A DNA stretch of 64,000 nucleotides from Ardenticatenaceae bacterium (GCA_020634455.1 JACKBQ010000002.1:558001-622000); one strand, 5' to 3'. Counted from the stretch's first letter, positions 36,069 to 44,071 are shown. Notes: generated from the letters alone by a model not told the origin. Translations and numbers: made by a program.

Positions 36069-36111
36069 TGACAATGCCGAACAAACGAAAAAAGGTTGCA
36101 GATCCTGGTAG

Positions 36112-36175
36112 GGGAGGGACGGCGCGGAATGGCCTTTACCGAAGCATAGAGCCTCCTCTCCGCGCCGTCTCGCCC
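36112..36175. repeat. GGGACGGCGCGG palindromic repeat, copy 2
   Basis: Arms GGGAGGGACGGCGCGG and CCGCGCCGTCTCGCCC. Same layout as 13105-13168, including GAAGCA and GCCT..CTCTCC in the interior. Confidence 0.7.
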
Positions 36176-36184
36176 AACATGGCT

Positions 36185-36248
36185 GGGGGAGACGACCGGG
36201 AGAAATCGCCCTGCGCTGGACAATCATCTTTCCCGGTCGTCCCACCCC
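36185..36248. repeat. GACGACCGGGA inverted repeat
   Basis: GGGGGAGACGACCGGGA pairs with TCCCGGTCGTCCCACCCC with few mismatches. It directly follows the previous repeat and has a similar outer layout (GGGxGAGACG...CGTCCCxCCC). Confidence 0.6.
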
Positions 36249-36304
36249 TACCGCATATTTTGAATTGCTGTTGTCTGAGCAGGGTTTTTCAGTTTTACGG
36301 AATG

Positions 36305-36375
36305 GGACGCGGATGAACGCGGAAAACGCGGATAAAAAGGTCATAATCCGCGTTTATCCGCGCTAGTCCGCGTCC
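36305..36375. repeat. GGACGCGGAT palindromic repeat
   Basis: The left arm begins GGACGCGGATGAACGCGG and the right arm ends CCGCGTTTATCCGCG...GTCCGCGTCC. A variant of the repeat at 21487-21552. Three palindromes stand in a row in this 410-base gap. Confidence 0.7.
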
Positions 36376-36429
36376 TTTTTTACTTATTTTGGATTTACTG
36401 AAAAGCCCTGGTTGTCTGAGTGTGCTTCT

Positions 36430-36458
36430 TTGCCATTCTGTGAATCGCGGCTTACAAT
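36430..36458 (+). promoter_or_regulatory. Promoter at the exonuclease gene start
   Basis: TTGCCA (36430-36435), 17-base spacer, TACAAT (36453-36458). The predicted start point is about 36465, two bases before the ATG at 36467, with no ribosome site between: a leaderless candidate. Confidence 0.45.
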
Positions 36459-36466
36459 CAGAACAT

Positions 36467-37813
36467 ATGGCCGATGAGAACGACAAAATTCAGGCAAAGC
36501 TGCGCCGTTTGGGCGTGGTGCGCGGGGCGCGGAGCTTGAAACCGCCGCGTCCGCTTAAACCTGCACCCCCTGTAGAAGAGTCACCTTTACGGCCGTTCCC
36601 CACCCCAACCTCTGCCATAGACGATGACATCCAGCCCCTGGAAAAACTGCTACCCGGCGGCCAACTGGTGGCTACGTCAGATGGCGAATGCTTCGTGCTA
36701 GACCACGTTTACCGCCTGGATTACCAGCACGGTGATGACCGGCTGGTAGACCTCCTTCAGTTTAGCCCCGCCGCCGCCGCTCCTTTTGTGCAGGATGCGC
36801 GATTGGCCGCCCACGATTTCCGCGATTTTCTCTTCTTGGATACCGAAACGACGGGGCTGGCGGGCGCAGGCACGCTCGCCTTCATGGTGGGCGTGGGCTT
36901 TTTTGAGCCAAGCCCGCACGGCGAGCGCTTTGTGGTGCGCCAATACTTTTTGCGCGATCACGGCGATGAGCCAGCGCTGCTGCTGCTGCTGGATGAGTTG
37001 CTGGCGGAAAAAGCGGGATTGGTGACCTTTAACGGCCGTTCCTTCGACGTCCCCCTGCTTGAAGGCCGCTTCATCATGAACCGCATGCCCACCGACCTGC
37101 GCGACCGCCCCCACCTGGATTTGCTGCATCCCGCCCGGCGCTTGTGGCGGCACCGGCTCGGCTCCTGCGCCCTCGGCTCGCTGGAAGGCAGCCTGCTCGG
37201 CCTGCGCCGCAGCCAGGACGACGTGCCCGGCTGGCTCATCCCCAGCCTGTACAACAACTATTTGCGCAGCGGCGACGCCCGCGAACTGGTGCGCGTTTTT
37301 TACCACAACCAGATTGATATGGTGTCGATGGTGACGCTGGCGGCGCGGGTGGCGCGTCTGCTGAGCCAACCAGATGCCAGCGACCATCCCATTGATTTGC
37401 ACAGCCTGGGCAAATGGCAGGCAGATTTGGGTCTGCATGATGACGCGGAACAAAATTTGCGGCTGGCGGCGCAGGGGGATTTGCCGTTAGAGTTGTACCA
37501 CGCAAATTTGCACCGATTGGCCTTGCTGCTGAAGCGAAACGGCCGTTCCCCCGAAGCGCTCCCCCTCTGGCAGCAAATCGCCGCCACCAGCTTTGAGGAT
37601 GTCTCTGCCCATGAAGAGCTGGCCAAATATTACGAATGGCAAACCCAGGAGCTCGATCTGGCCCAGCGCTGGACGGAGCAGGCGCTAAACTTGATTGCCA
37701 GCTGGGGCAGACGCGGCCAAAATCATCCCCTCCGCGCCGAGCTTGCGCACCGCCTGGCCCGCCTTCAGCGCAAACTGGCGGGCGAATCCACCGCCGACGA
37801 AGACCAAGGATAG
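36467..37813 (+). CDS. RNase-H-fold exonuclease-like protein (YprB type)
   Basis: 448 residues. A basic Pro-rich N-terminus leads to the ribonuclease-H-like domain at about 120-300: FLFLDTETTGL (Exo I motif with Asp and Glu), GLVTFNGRSFDVPLLEGR (Exo II) and FYHNQIDMVSM (Exo III-like Asp). This matches the YprB/RNase_H_2 group. The C-terminal part is TPR-like (AEQNLRLAAQ, YHANLHRLALLLKR). It probably cuts nucleic acid from the 3' end; the target is unknown. Two CPBP genes follow at once (3-base gap, then overlap), forming a likely operon. Confidence 0.82.
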   Translation: MADENDKIQAKLRRLGVVRGARSLKPPRPLKPAPPVEESPLRPFPTPTSAIDDDIQPLEKLLPGGQLVATSDGECFVLDHVYRLDYQHGDDRLVDLLQFSPAAAAPFVQDARLAAHDFRDFLFLDTETTGLAGAGTLAFMVGVGFFEPSPHGERFVVRQYFLRDHGDEPALLLLLDELLAEKAGLVTFNGRSFDVPLLEGRFIMNRMPTDLRDRPHLDLLHPARRLWRHRLGSCALGSLEGSLLGLRRSQDDVPGWLIPSLYNNYLRSGDARELVRVFYHNQIDMVSMVTLAARVARLLSQPDASDHPIDLHSLGKWQADLGLHDDAEQNLRLAAQGDLPLELYHANLHRLALLLKRNGRSPEALPLWQQIAATSFEDVSAHEELAKYYEWQTQELDLAQRWTEQALNLIASWGRRGQNHPLRAELAHRLARLQRKLAGESTADEDQG

Positions 37814-37816
37814 CGC

Positions 37817-38758
37817 ATGGAAAACAGCCATGAAGTCCAACCAACCCAATTTTTAGACCAGGTGCGGCTGGGCCAAACAGAGTGGTTTCGCACCTTTTTT
37901 GGTATCGTGCTCATTTTGTTTTTCTGGTTCATTTTGGGTGGGCTTTTTGTGCTGCTGCCGGTGGTGTGGGCCTGGGTAGATGGCAATCCGGATACGGCCG
38001 TAGACCTGCAAACTGGCCTGGTGACGGGCGTAAATCCGTTGGTGAACTACATCGCCGCCAACTTGAGCTTTGTCCCACTCATTGCCGGTATTTTTGTGAC
38101 GGTGCGTTTTGTGCATGGACGGCCGTTTCGCAGCATCATCACCCCCGCCAAAACGCTCAACTGGCGGCGCGTGGGGCAAGGCTTTGGCCTGTGGCTGCTG
38201 CTGGTCACCCTGGCCAGCGTCGTCGAATATTTGCTCAATCCTGAGATTTACACCGTGGTGTTTCACCCCGCCCGCTTTTTTCTGTTTGCCATTGCCGTGC
38301 TGCTGCTAACACCCGTGCAAACAACCGCTGAAGAGCTGCTGTTTCGCGGCTACCTGCTGCAAGCCAGCGGCCATTTGGGGCGCAATTTTGGGGCGTTGGC
38401 CCTGCTGAACGGTTTCCTGTTTATGGTGCCGCATCTGGGCAATCCAGAACTGGCGGCCAATGCCATTTTGCTGCCGCTCTTTTATCTGAGCATCGGCGCT
38501 TTTTTTGCCTTCATCACCCTGCGTGACAATTCGGCGGAACTAGCCATCGGTGCCCACGCCTCGAACAATCTTTACTCAGCCTTGTTTGCCAATTACACCA
38601 ACTCCGCGCTGCAAACGGAATCGATCTTCCTGGTGACGGAACTGGACGCAGTTTACGCGCTGGTGTCGTTTTGGGTGATGGCGATTGTTTTTTATCTGAT
38701 TTTGCTGCGCGGTCGCGGCGAATCACCATCATGGAGCGCCGCTGATGACGCCAATTGA
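37817..38758 (+). CDS. CPBP-family intramembrane metalloprotease (2 of 3)
   Basis: 313 residues, about eight helices. The motif AEELLFRGYLLQ (about 172-183) gives the EExxxR signature. The second motif is changed: FMVPHLGNPE supplies His, and IGAHASNNLY the third. It starts 3 bases after the exonuclease stop and overlaps the next CPBP gene by 14 bases, so all three are likely translated together. Confidence 0.85.
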   Translation: MENSHEVQPTQFLDQVRLGQTEWFRTFFGIVLILFFWFILGGLFVLLPVVWAWVDGNPDTAVDLQTGLVTGVNPLVNYIAANLSFVPLIAGIFVTVRFVHGRPFRSIITPAKTLNWRRVGQGFGLWLLLVTLASVVEYLLNPEIYTVVFHPARFFLFAIAVLLLTPVQTTAEELLFRGYLLQASGHLGRNFGALALLNGFLFMVPHLGNPELAANAILLPLFYLSIGAFFAFITLRDNSAELAIGAHASNNLYSALFANYTNSALQTESIFLVTELDAVYALVSFWVMAIVFYLILLRGRGESPSWSAADDAN

Positions 38759-39518
38759 GCCACAAATTGCTGAAAGTGGACCAGAACCTGCGCCTGAATC
38801 ACCACAAAGCTGGTTGGACCTGCTGCTTTATTTGCTGGTGGGTTTTGGCTCGTTTTTGCTGGTTTCGGCTTTGATTGCCTTGCTTTTTACCGAGATTAAT
38901 CTGGGGGCGACGTTTCTGCTATTTTTAGCCAACTTTGTTTGCCTGGGTGGTACCACTTACCTGCTGGGCGTTCGTCGGGGCAAGGTGAGTTGGGCAGATT
39001 TGGGGATACGGCCGTTGCGCGTACACTGGCAATGGTTGTTGATCGGTATTGGTCTGGCCATCTTGCTGCTGCCGGGTCGGGCGCTGCTCGGTTTGCTAGC
39101 GCAGCGGCTGATTGAAGGCAATCTGGACAGCCTACAAGCGCGCAGCGACCTTATCATGGGCGGCGCTACCGAATTTTCCTGGCCTGGTTTCTTAGCCACG
39201 CTTTTAGGGGCTGGGGTGCTTGTGCCCATCTCAGAAGAGCTCTACTTTCGGGGATTGCTGCACACCTGGTTTTGGCGCAAAACAAATCTGGTTTGGCTGC
39301 GGGTTCTGGCCAGCGCCACCATTTTTGGGCTGGCCCATGCAGACAGCATCGGTGTGGTTTTTGCCAGCGCCGTGATTGGGGTGGTGAATGCTCTTGCCTA
39401 CGAGCGCACCCGCTCCCTGTTTATTCCCATCGTCATTCATGTAACCACCAACAGTGCTGCCGTGTTGCTTCTTTATTTGGTTTTGGCGCTGATGGAATTT
39501 TTCCCTGCTTTACAGTAG
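38745..39518 (+). CDS. CPBP-family intramembrane metalloprotease (3 of 3)
   Basis: 257 residues, about seven helices. Motifs are SEELYFRGLLHTW (about 165-177), IFGLAHADS, and VIHVTTNSAAVL. Its sequence is distant from the CPBP gene it overlaps, so the pair is either an old duplication or two separate gains. Confidence 0.87.
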   Translation: MTPIEPQIAESGPEPAPESPQSWLDLLLYLLVGFGSFLLVSALIALLFTEINLGATFLLFLANFVCLGGTTYLLGVRRGKVSWADLGIRPLRVHWQWLLIGIGLAILLLPGRALLGLLAQRLIEGNLDSLQARSDLIMGGATEFSWPGFLATLLGAGVLVPISEELYFRGLLHTWFWRKTNLVWLRVLASATIFGLAHADSIGVVFASAVIGVVNALAYERTRSLFIPIVIHVTTNSAAVLLLYLVLALMEFFPALQ

Positions 39519-39652
39519 CCCAATCGTGGGACGGCCGTTCCCATTGCATCCAACAATAATGTGACAATCCACCATACTAGCTAGAAGTGTGCTGCATAGC
39601 CGCTAATTCAAATTGTGGTCTCTGAGAAAGACCAGGAGTGTTGCCTAAAAAA

Positions 39653-40873
39653 ATGATGACAATGCTTAAACGTTTTGCCGTGATTGCCCTTTTTGTTAGC
39701 CTGCTGGTCGTCTCGTGTACCGCCGGGGCAGAACCATTTGCCAGTAACGAACCCCCAGCGACCGCCACACCACCCGCAGCCACACCGACCCTGGAAACGG
39801 TGCCTACGCTGGAAATAGCACCCATGCTGGAAGCAGTGCCCACGCTGGAAGCAACGGCCGTTGTGGAAGAAACTGAACTGACGGCCGAACTGCCCATTTT
39901 GGATGAACAACCTGCGCCCGTTGGCCTGCTTTACCACAAGCCAGATGGCTCCTTGTGGCAGGTCGCTGCGGATGGGCAGCCCGTGCAGCTTTGGTACCAG
40001 GAAGGCACGCCAGCCGTACCCGCCCCAGACGGCCAGCACGCTTTTTACCAGATTCAGGGGGATTTGTTTGTGTTAGATGTGGCTTCTGGTGAAAGTACCC
40101 AGCTCACCAGCGACCACGATGAGCAAGGAATTCACCTGGTTGGTTATCATCAATGGTATGATAACAACACCATCCTCAGCGGTATTTTGTTCGATTGGGA
40201 AGAAGGTGGCCCGAATTTGGGACATCCCGCCCTGATTGATATTGCTACGGCTGAAATTACCATGCTGGACGAGGAACATTTGATGAGCAGCTATCCGGCT
40301 GTTTCCGCCAGCGGCGCGATTGCCTACAGCTCTGTGCAGCAAGGTCCCGGCGATGACCAAACAGCCTGGGTCTACGATTCGGCCGCAGGCGTGACGCTTT
40401 TTGCCCCGATTGATTACGTGGGGGCGCTGGATGGGTCTTATTCGGTCCCGGCCTGGTCTTCGGACGGCCGTTCCCTGGTCTGGCTTGTTTCGGACGGGGT
40501 TAATTTTCAACTGGCAATATTTGACCTGGATAGCAAAACGGCCGTTGGCATGTATGCTTATCAAGGTGCGGGATTTGGCGGCCCTTTCCCCAATCCGATT
40601 ATTAGCCCAGACGGTAGTAAAATTGCACTGAGGCAGTACACGAACGATCCGGCTACAACTGGCCTCTGGCTGTACTCGCTGGACGGGCAGGAACCGTTGT
40701 TCATTGCCCACAACGGCGGTGAATCCTTCTGGGTGAACGAGCATTTGCTGCTGTTTCTGGACTATGACGAAAACTTCAATGCCCAACTACAGCAGTACGA
40801 CACCCTCACCGGCGTCCGCTCTGTTGTAACTTTGCCAGAAGTCTTCCAGATTTATGGCATCGTTGAACCGTAA
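39653..40873 (+). CDS. Lipoprotein with WD40-like (PD40) repeats
   Basis: 406 residues from the ATG at 39653. The lipoprotein signal ends LLVVSC, with Cys as the lipid-bearing residue. A Thr/Pro-rich linker with repeated TLE units (about 30-85) follows. The rest is a beta-propeller-like region with TolB/PD40 features (PVPAPDGQHAFYQ, IISPDGSKIAL). GTG (39638) and TTG (39641) are possible earlier starts; AGGAG at 39634-39638 sits 14 bases before the chosen ATG. Probably an anchored surface protein; the ligand is unknown. Confidence 0.72.
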   Translation: MMTMLKRFAVIALFVSLLVVSCTAGAEPFASNEPPATATPPAATPTLETVPTLEIAPMLEAVPTLEATAVVEETELTAELPILDEQPAPVGLLYHKPDGSLWQVAADGQPVQLWYQEGTPAVPAPDGQHAFYQIQGDLFVLDVASGESTQLTSDHDEQGIHLVGYHQWYDNNTILSGILFDWEEGGPNLGHPALIDIATAEITMLDEEHLMSSYPAVSASGAIAYSSVQQGPGDDQTAWVYDSAAGVTLFAPIDYVGALDGSYSVPAWSSDGRSLVWLVSDGVNFQLAIFDLDSKTAVGMYAYQGAGFGGPFPNPIISPDGSKIALRQYTNDPATTGLWLYSLDGQEPLFIAHNGGESFWVNEHLLLFLDYDENFNAQLQQYDTLTGVRSVVTLPEVFQIYGIVEP

Positions 40874-40882
40874 TTGATTAGG

Positions 40883-40919
40883 AGATTGGGTCATTCTTCG
40901 AAGATTGACCCAATCTTTT
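40883..40919 (+). terminator. Terminator after the lipoprotein gene
   Basis: Arms AGATTGGGTCA and TGACCCAATCT (11-bp perfect), with an inner TCTTCGAAGA palindrome, followed by TTTTCCTCTTT. Confidence 0.85.
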
Positions 40920-40924
40920 CCTCT

Positions 40925-40954
40925 TTGGCTAGCCTGCGGCGGCGCGGCATAATA
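40925..40954 (+). promoter_or_regulatory. Promoter at the trpF start
   Basis: TTGGCT (40925-40930), 18-base spacer, CATAAT (40949-40954). The start point falls at about 40960, the A of the trpF ATG, so a leaderless message is predicted. AGGGG just before the ATG is too close to act as a ribosome site. Confidence 0.4.
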
Positions 40955-40959
40955 GGGGC

Positions 40960-41664
40960 ATGAAAGTAAAAATTTGTGGCCTCACCAACCTGGAAGATGC
41001 GCAAACGGCCGTTGCCGCCGGAGCCGACTACCTCGGTTTTATCTTCTACCCGCCCAGTAAACGATCAGTTGACATAAAAAATGCCAAAGAAATTGTGCAA
41101 ACGGTGCGATCGGCCCCCAATTGCCCCGTACTCGTCGGTGTGTTTGTCAATGAAACCGGTGAACGCATGGCCGCAATCCTCGATGAGGTGGGGCTGGATT
41201 TGGCTCAGCTCAGCGGGGAAGAAGTGCCCTTTTTGGTTGGGGATGAACGCTCGCCAATTTACGGCCGTTGCTATAAAGCGCTTCGTCCTGCCAGCCTGGC
41301 CGAAGCGGAAGCGGATGCGGAGTGGTATTCGGTGAACGGTGATCAGTTATCGGTGAACGGTGAGCAGTCTCCAGTCTCCAATCTCCAATCTCCCTCTCTA
41401 TTGATCGACACCTACCACCCAACCTTGCGTGGCGGCACGGGGGAGGCGGGTGATTGGGCGATGAGCGCCCAACTGGCGCAAAACATATCCGGCCTCATGC
41501 TGGCCGGTGGCCTGACGGCCGAAAATGTGGCCGAGGCGGTGCGGCTGGTACGGCCGTTTGCCGTAGATGTCGCCAGTGGGGTAGAAGCCAGACCCGGCCA
41601 AAAAGACCCAAACCTCGTCCGTACTTTCATCCACAATGCCAAAACGGCCATCTCTAGCGAGTAG
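40960..41664 (+). CDS. trpF: Phosphoribosylanthranilate isomerase with an in-frame repeat insertion
   Basis: Third step of tryptophan synthesis from chorismate. 234 residues, against about 200-210 for the family. The catalytic Cys is in MKVKICGLTN (Cys6) and the general acid Asp in LLIDTYHP; GLMLAGGLTAENV and VDVASGVE are canonical. Between the strand ending KALRPAS and LLIDT lies an extra stretch (about 124-146: SVNGDQLSVNGEQSPVSNLQ) made of a direct DNA repeat. The fold should tolerate it as a surface loop. A Nudix gene follows after 5 bases. Confidence 0.93.
   Translation: MKVKICGLTNLEDAQTAVAAGADYLGFIFYPPSKRSVDIKNAKEIVQTVRSAPNCPVLVGVFVNETGERMAAILDEVGLDLAQLSGEEVPFLVGDERSPIYGRCYKALRPASLAEAEADAEWYSVNGDQLSVNGEQSPVSNLQSPSLLIDTYHPTLRGGTGEAGDWAMSAQLAQNISGLMLAGGLTAENVAEAVRLVRPFAVDVASGVEARPGQKDPNLVRTFIHNAKTAISSE
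41329..41395 (+). repeat. Direct-repeat insertion inside trpF
   Basis: TCGGTGAACGGTGA occurs twice (starting 41329 and 41350), followed by CAGTCTC, CAGTCTC, CAATCTC, CAATCTC. It is in frame, without stops, and looks like an intergenic-type repeat that invaded the gene. Confidence 0.75.
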
Positions 41665-41669
41665 CCTTT

Positions 41670-42215
41670 ATGTCCAAACCATTTCAAACTACCTCCAGCC
41701 AAATTGTCTGGTCTTGCCCCTGGTACCGGGTGCGCAAAGACGGCATCATCACCCCCAACGGCCGTTCCGGTGAGTACAACGTCATCGAAAGCCCCACCTC
41801 CGTCTGGATTGTGCCCGTCACCCCGGCGGGAGAAATTGCCCTCATCTACAACTACCGCTACACGGTGGATGCCTGGGGGTGGGAAGTACCTGCGGGCAGC
41901 GTCAAGCCAGACCAGACCGAACTGGAAGCGGCCGTTTGTGAGCTAAAAGAGGAAGTCGGGGGTGAAACGAACGACCCGCTGGTGGAAATCGGCCGTTTTT
42001 ACACCGCCAACGGCATCTGCAATGAGCTGGGCATTTACTACCTGGCCACCAACGTGACGTTGGGCGAACCAGCACATGAGGCGGCCGAAGTGATGGAAAT
42101 CCACCTGAAGCCAATTGATGAAGTGCTACACATGGCCCACAGTGGCCAGATCAGCGACGGCAATACCGTGCTGGCGTTGCTCATTTGCGCCGAAAAATTG
42201 CGAGCCCTGCGTTAG
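41670..42215 (+). CDS. Nudix hydrolase, ADP-ribose pyrophosphatase-like
   Basis: 181 residues. The Nudix helix reads GSVKPDQTELEAAV followed by CELKEEVGG: the metal-binding ELKEE is kept, but the conserved Glu early in the box is Gln and the Arg of REUxEE is Cys. The fold start (VWIVPVTPAGEIALIYNYRY) and WGWEVPAGS match ADP-ribose pyrophosphatases. Activity may be changed. It is 5 bases downstream of trpF and likely in the same transcript. Confidence 0.82.
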   Translation: MSKPFQTTSSQIVWSCPWYRVRKDGIITPNGRSGEYNVIESPTSVWIVPVTPAGEIALIYNYRYTVDAWGWEVPAGSVKPDQTELEAAVCELKEEVGGETNDPLVEIGRFYTANGICNELGIYYLATNVTLGEPAHEAAEVMEIHLKPIDEVLHMAHSGQISDGNTVLALLICAEKLRALR

Positions 42216-42237
42216 ATTTTCGATCTGCCTCGGCTTA

Positions 42238-42246
42238 TGCTAGAAT
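42238..42246 (+). promoter_or_regulatory. Extended -10 promoter of the death-like-domain gene
   Basis: TGCTAGAAT; the -35 is unclear. It lies about 70 bases before the ATG at 42319, which has a GAGGT site. Confidence 0.4.
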
Positions 42247-42318
42247 CCGCTCCAACTTGCGCTCTGGTAAACCATTTTTTGCACCGCAAACCAGAAAAAA
42301 CAACGAGGTTCAATAAAC

Positions 42319-43380
42319 ATGAATGCAGAATCTTCCCCCACGCCAACCAATCTGGCCGCTGAGCTGCGTGATTTGGTCAATCGCTCCTTTGACACCAATG
42401 AGATGCACGAGCTGGCGTTTGATTTTAGCCTGGATTTTGATGACATTCCGGGGCGGGGGAAGCCGGGCAAGATTGTGGAGCTGCTGCAAATGTTGGCGCG
42501 TCAGCAGCGCATCCCAGAATTTATTGAGCGGTGTCAGGCCTTGCGCCCGCGTGAAGAGTGGGGGAGTTTGCTAGAAGCAGCGCGGCGCGAACCGCTTTCT
42601 TTCGCTGTAGAGATTGTTGAGCCGGAAACGGCCGTTTCCACCCCACACCCCACTCCTTCCCTCTTGCAAAACCGCAACCTGCTCATCGGCATTGGCGCGC
42701 TGGTTGTCGTGGCCATCGTGGTGGCGATACTCCTGCTAAATGGCCGTGGCGGTTCTGATTTCGCCAACGACAGCGCCCTTGTGGCCAAAATTGAGGCTAT
42801 GACCAGCAATCCCAAATCTGAGCGGCAGCTCTTTTTTGATGAAGGTACCCCTGGCTGGCTGTTGACCTCAAATTCGGCCGTTTTTTTGCCCGATGAAGAG
42901 GGGTTGCAGCTTGGGGCAGACTCCGTTGCCATTCGCGACAGGACGTTTGGCCCCGGACAGGCAATTTTGATTGACTTTTTCCTGGACGAGGTGAGCAGCA
43001 CAAATCCGGTGGTCACTTTTACGCTGCAAAATGCCCAAAATCGTGCGGACGCCACCCGCGTCATTACCTTGCAGGCGTTGGCCCAGCCAGACAGCTCAGC
43101 GATCGAAAATGGTGCAGAGATAACGGCCAATCAATTTACCCGCAACACCACGCTGGTGGCGGGGCAGTCGTACACGGTGATCATGGGGCTGGATGGAAAC
43201 GGCCGTTTCCTGGCAACCGTCTTTGGCTTTGGCGACAGTTCCACCGCAGATGATGCCATCTTTACCTACACCCTCCCCGACTGGTCGCAGGATACCTGGT
43301 GGTTCGCCATTGACACCGGTAGCCAGGGCCGTGTTACGCTGCTCGGCGGCTGGGATTTCACCTTCGACACCGTGAAATAG
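42319..43380 (+). CDS. Membrane protein with N-terminal death-like/effector-associated domain
   Basis: 353 residues. Residues about 11-77 (LAAELRDLVNRSF, ELAFDFSLDFDDIPGRGKPG, then KIVELLQML) resemble the small helical effector-associated domains (EAD7/death-like) that recruit partners in bacterial conflict and signalling systems. A membrane helix is at about 120-141. The outer part (about 155-353) is beta-rich and lectin- or jelly-roll-like (PGWLLTSNS, AILIDFFLDE, then WWFAIDTGS). An adapter on the inner face linked to an outer sensor is an inference. No caspase-like or NACHT partner is adjacent, though two NACHT genes lie in the window. Confidence 0.6.
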   Translation: MNAESSPTPTNLAAELRDLVNRSFDTNEMHELAFDFSLDFDDIPGRGKPGKIVELLQMLARQQRIPEFIERCQALRPREEWGSLLEAARREPLSFAVEIVEPETAVSTPHPTPSLLQNRNLLIGIGALVVVAIVVAILLLNGRGGSDFANDSALVAKIEAMTSNPKSERQLFFDEGTPGWLLTSNSAVFLPDEEGLQLGADSVAIRDRTFGPGQAILIDFFLDEVSSTNPVVTFTLQNAQNRADATRVITLQALAQPDSSAIENGAEITANQFTRNTTLVAGQSYTVIMGLDGNGRFLATVFGFGDSSTADDAIFTYTLPDWSQDTWWFAIDTGSQGRVTLLGGWDFTFDTVK

Positions 43381-43434
43381 CTGCTTTCTGCATAACAGAA
43401 CGCAGATTTCCTTGCCAAATACCAAGGAGACAGC

Positions 43435-43872
43435 ATGACAGTCAAACGTATGGACAACATCGGCATTGTGGTGGAAGACCTTGATGCCGCCATTGGGTTC
43501 TTTACCGAACTCGGCCTCACGCTCGAAGGCCGCACGCACATAGAAGGCGAATGGTCTGGCCGCGTCACAGGATTGCGTGGCCAGCGCGTTGAGATCGCCA
43601 TGATGTGCACGCCCGATGGCCACAGCCGCATCGAGCTCTCGCGCTTCGACACCCCCGCCATCGTGTCCGATCACCGCACCGCCCCCGTGAACGCGTTGGG
43701 ATACCTGCGCGTCATGTTCGCCGTCGAGGATATTGACGACACTCTGACCCGGCTCAGTCAGCTCGGCGCGACGGTGGTTGATGAAGTGGTCAATTACGAA
43801 GACATCTACCGGCTCTGCTACATCCGAGGTCCAGAAGGAATTCTGATCGGGCTTGCCCAAGAGCTTGGGTAG
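43435..43872 (+). CDS. VOC-family (glyoxalase-like) protein
   Basis: 145 residues with two beta-alpha-beta-beta-beta units: KRMDNIGIVVEDLDAAIGFF and LGYLRVMFAVEDIDDTLTRL. The metal ligand pattern is partly visible (Glu in RIELSRF, Glu in GPEGI), and the first position holds Asn-Ile in place of His. Substrate unknown. AAGGAGACAGC precedes the ATG. The gene lacks ACGGCCGT and looks more GC-rich than its neighbours. Confidence 0.85.
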   Translation: MTVKRMDNIGIVVEDLDAAIGFFTELGLTLEGRTHIEGEWSGRVTGLRGQRVEIAMMCTPDGHSRIELSRFDTPAIVSDHRTAPVNALGYLRVMFAVEDIDDTLTRLSQLGATVVDEVVNYEDIYRLCYIRGPEGILIGLAQELG

Positions 43873-43965
43873 CGTCTCTCCAAGAATAATCTCATAACTG
43901 AAAATCAGGAAAATTAGGCCAATCAGCGTCCCATTTTTAAAATTTCTCCCACAATCCCCACCGCT

Positions 43966-43974
43966 TGCTATAAT
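43966..43974 (+). promoter_or_regulatory. Extended -10 promoter of trpB
   Basis: TGCTATAAT, perfect -10 with extension. Transcription would start near 43981, just before the 43991-44053 hairpin. Confidence 0.6.
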
Positions 43975-43990
43975 CAGCCTCGCAAAATCC

Positions 43991-44053
43991 AGATTTCAAA
44001 AGTCTCAATTTCTTCTGGTGTAAGCAAAATTGCTGCCAAAACTTTTGAAATCT
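43991..44053 (+). promoter_or_regulatory. Leader hairpin upstream of trpB
   Basis: AGATTTCAAAAGT (43991-44003) is exactly complementary to ACTTTTGAAATCT (44041-44053), separated by 37 bases and followed by TTTT. The right arm ends 7 bases before the AGGA ribosome site of trpB (44061). It could be an attenuator or a translation switch. No leader peptide with Trp codons is visible. Confidence 0.55.
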
Positions 44054-44071
44054 TTTCACGAGGAAAAAAAG

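Noticed and set aside
36056..36223. N-terminal extension of the histidine phosphatase
   Set aside because: The extension is translated palindromic repeat; the RHG motif belongs at the N-terminus, so the start is at 36055.
36112..36375. Three palindromes in a row as a possible CRISPR-like array
   Set aside because: The units differ, there is no constant direct repeat with unique spacers, and no cas genes are near.
41329..41395. Frameshift or pseudogene in trpF
   Set aside because: The repeat keeps the frame and both sides have intact catalytic motifs.
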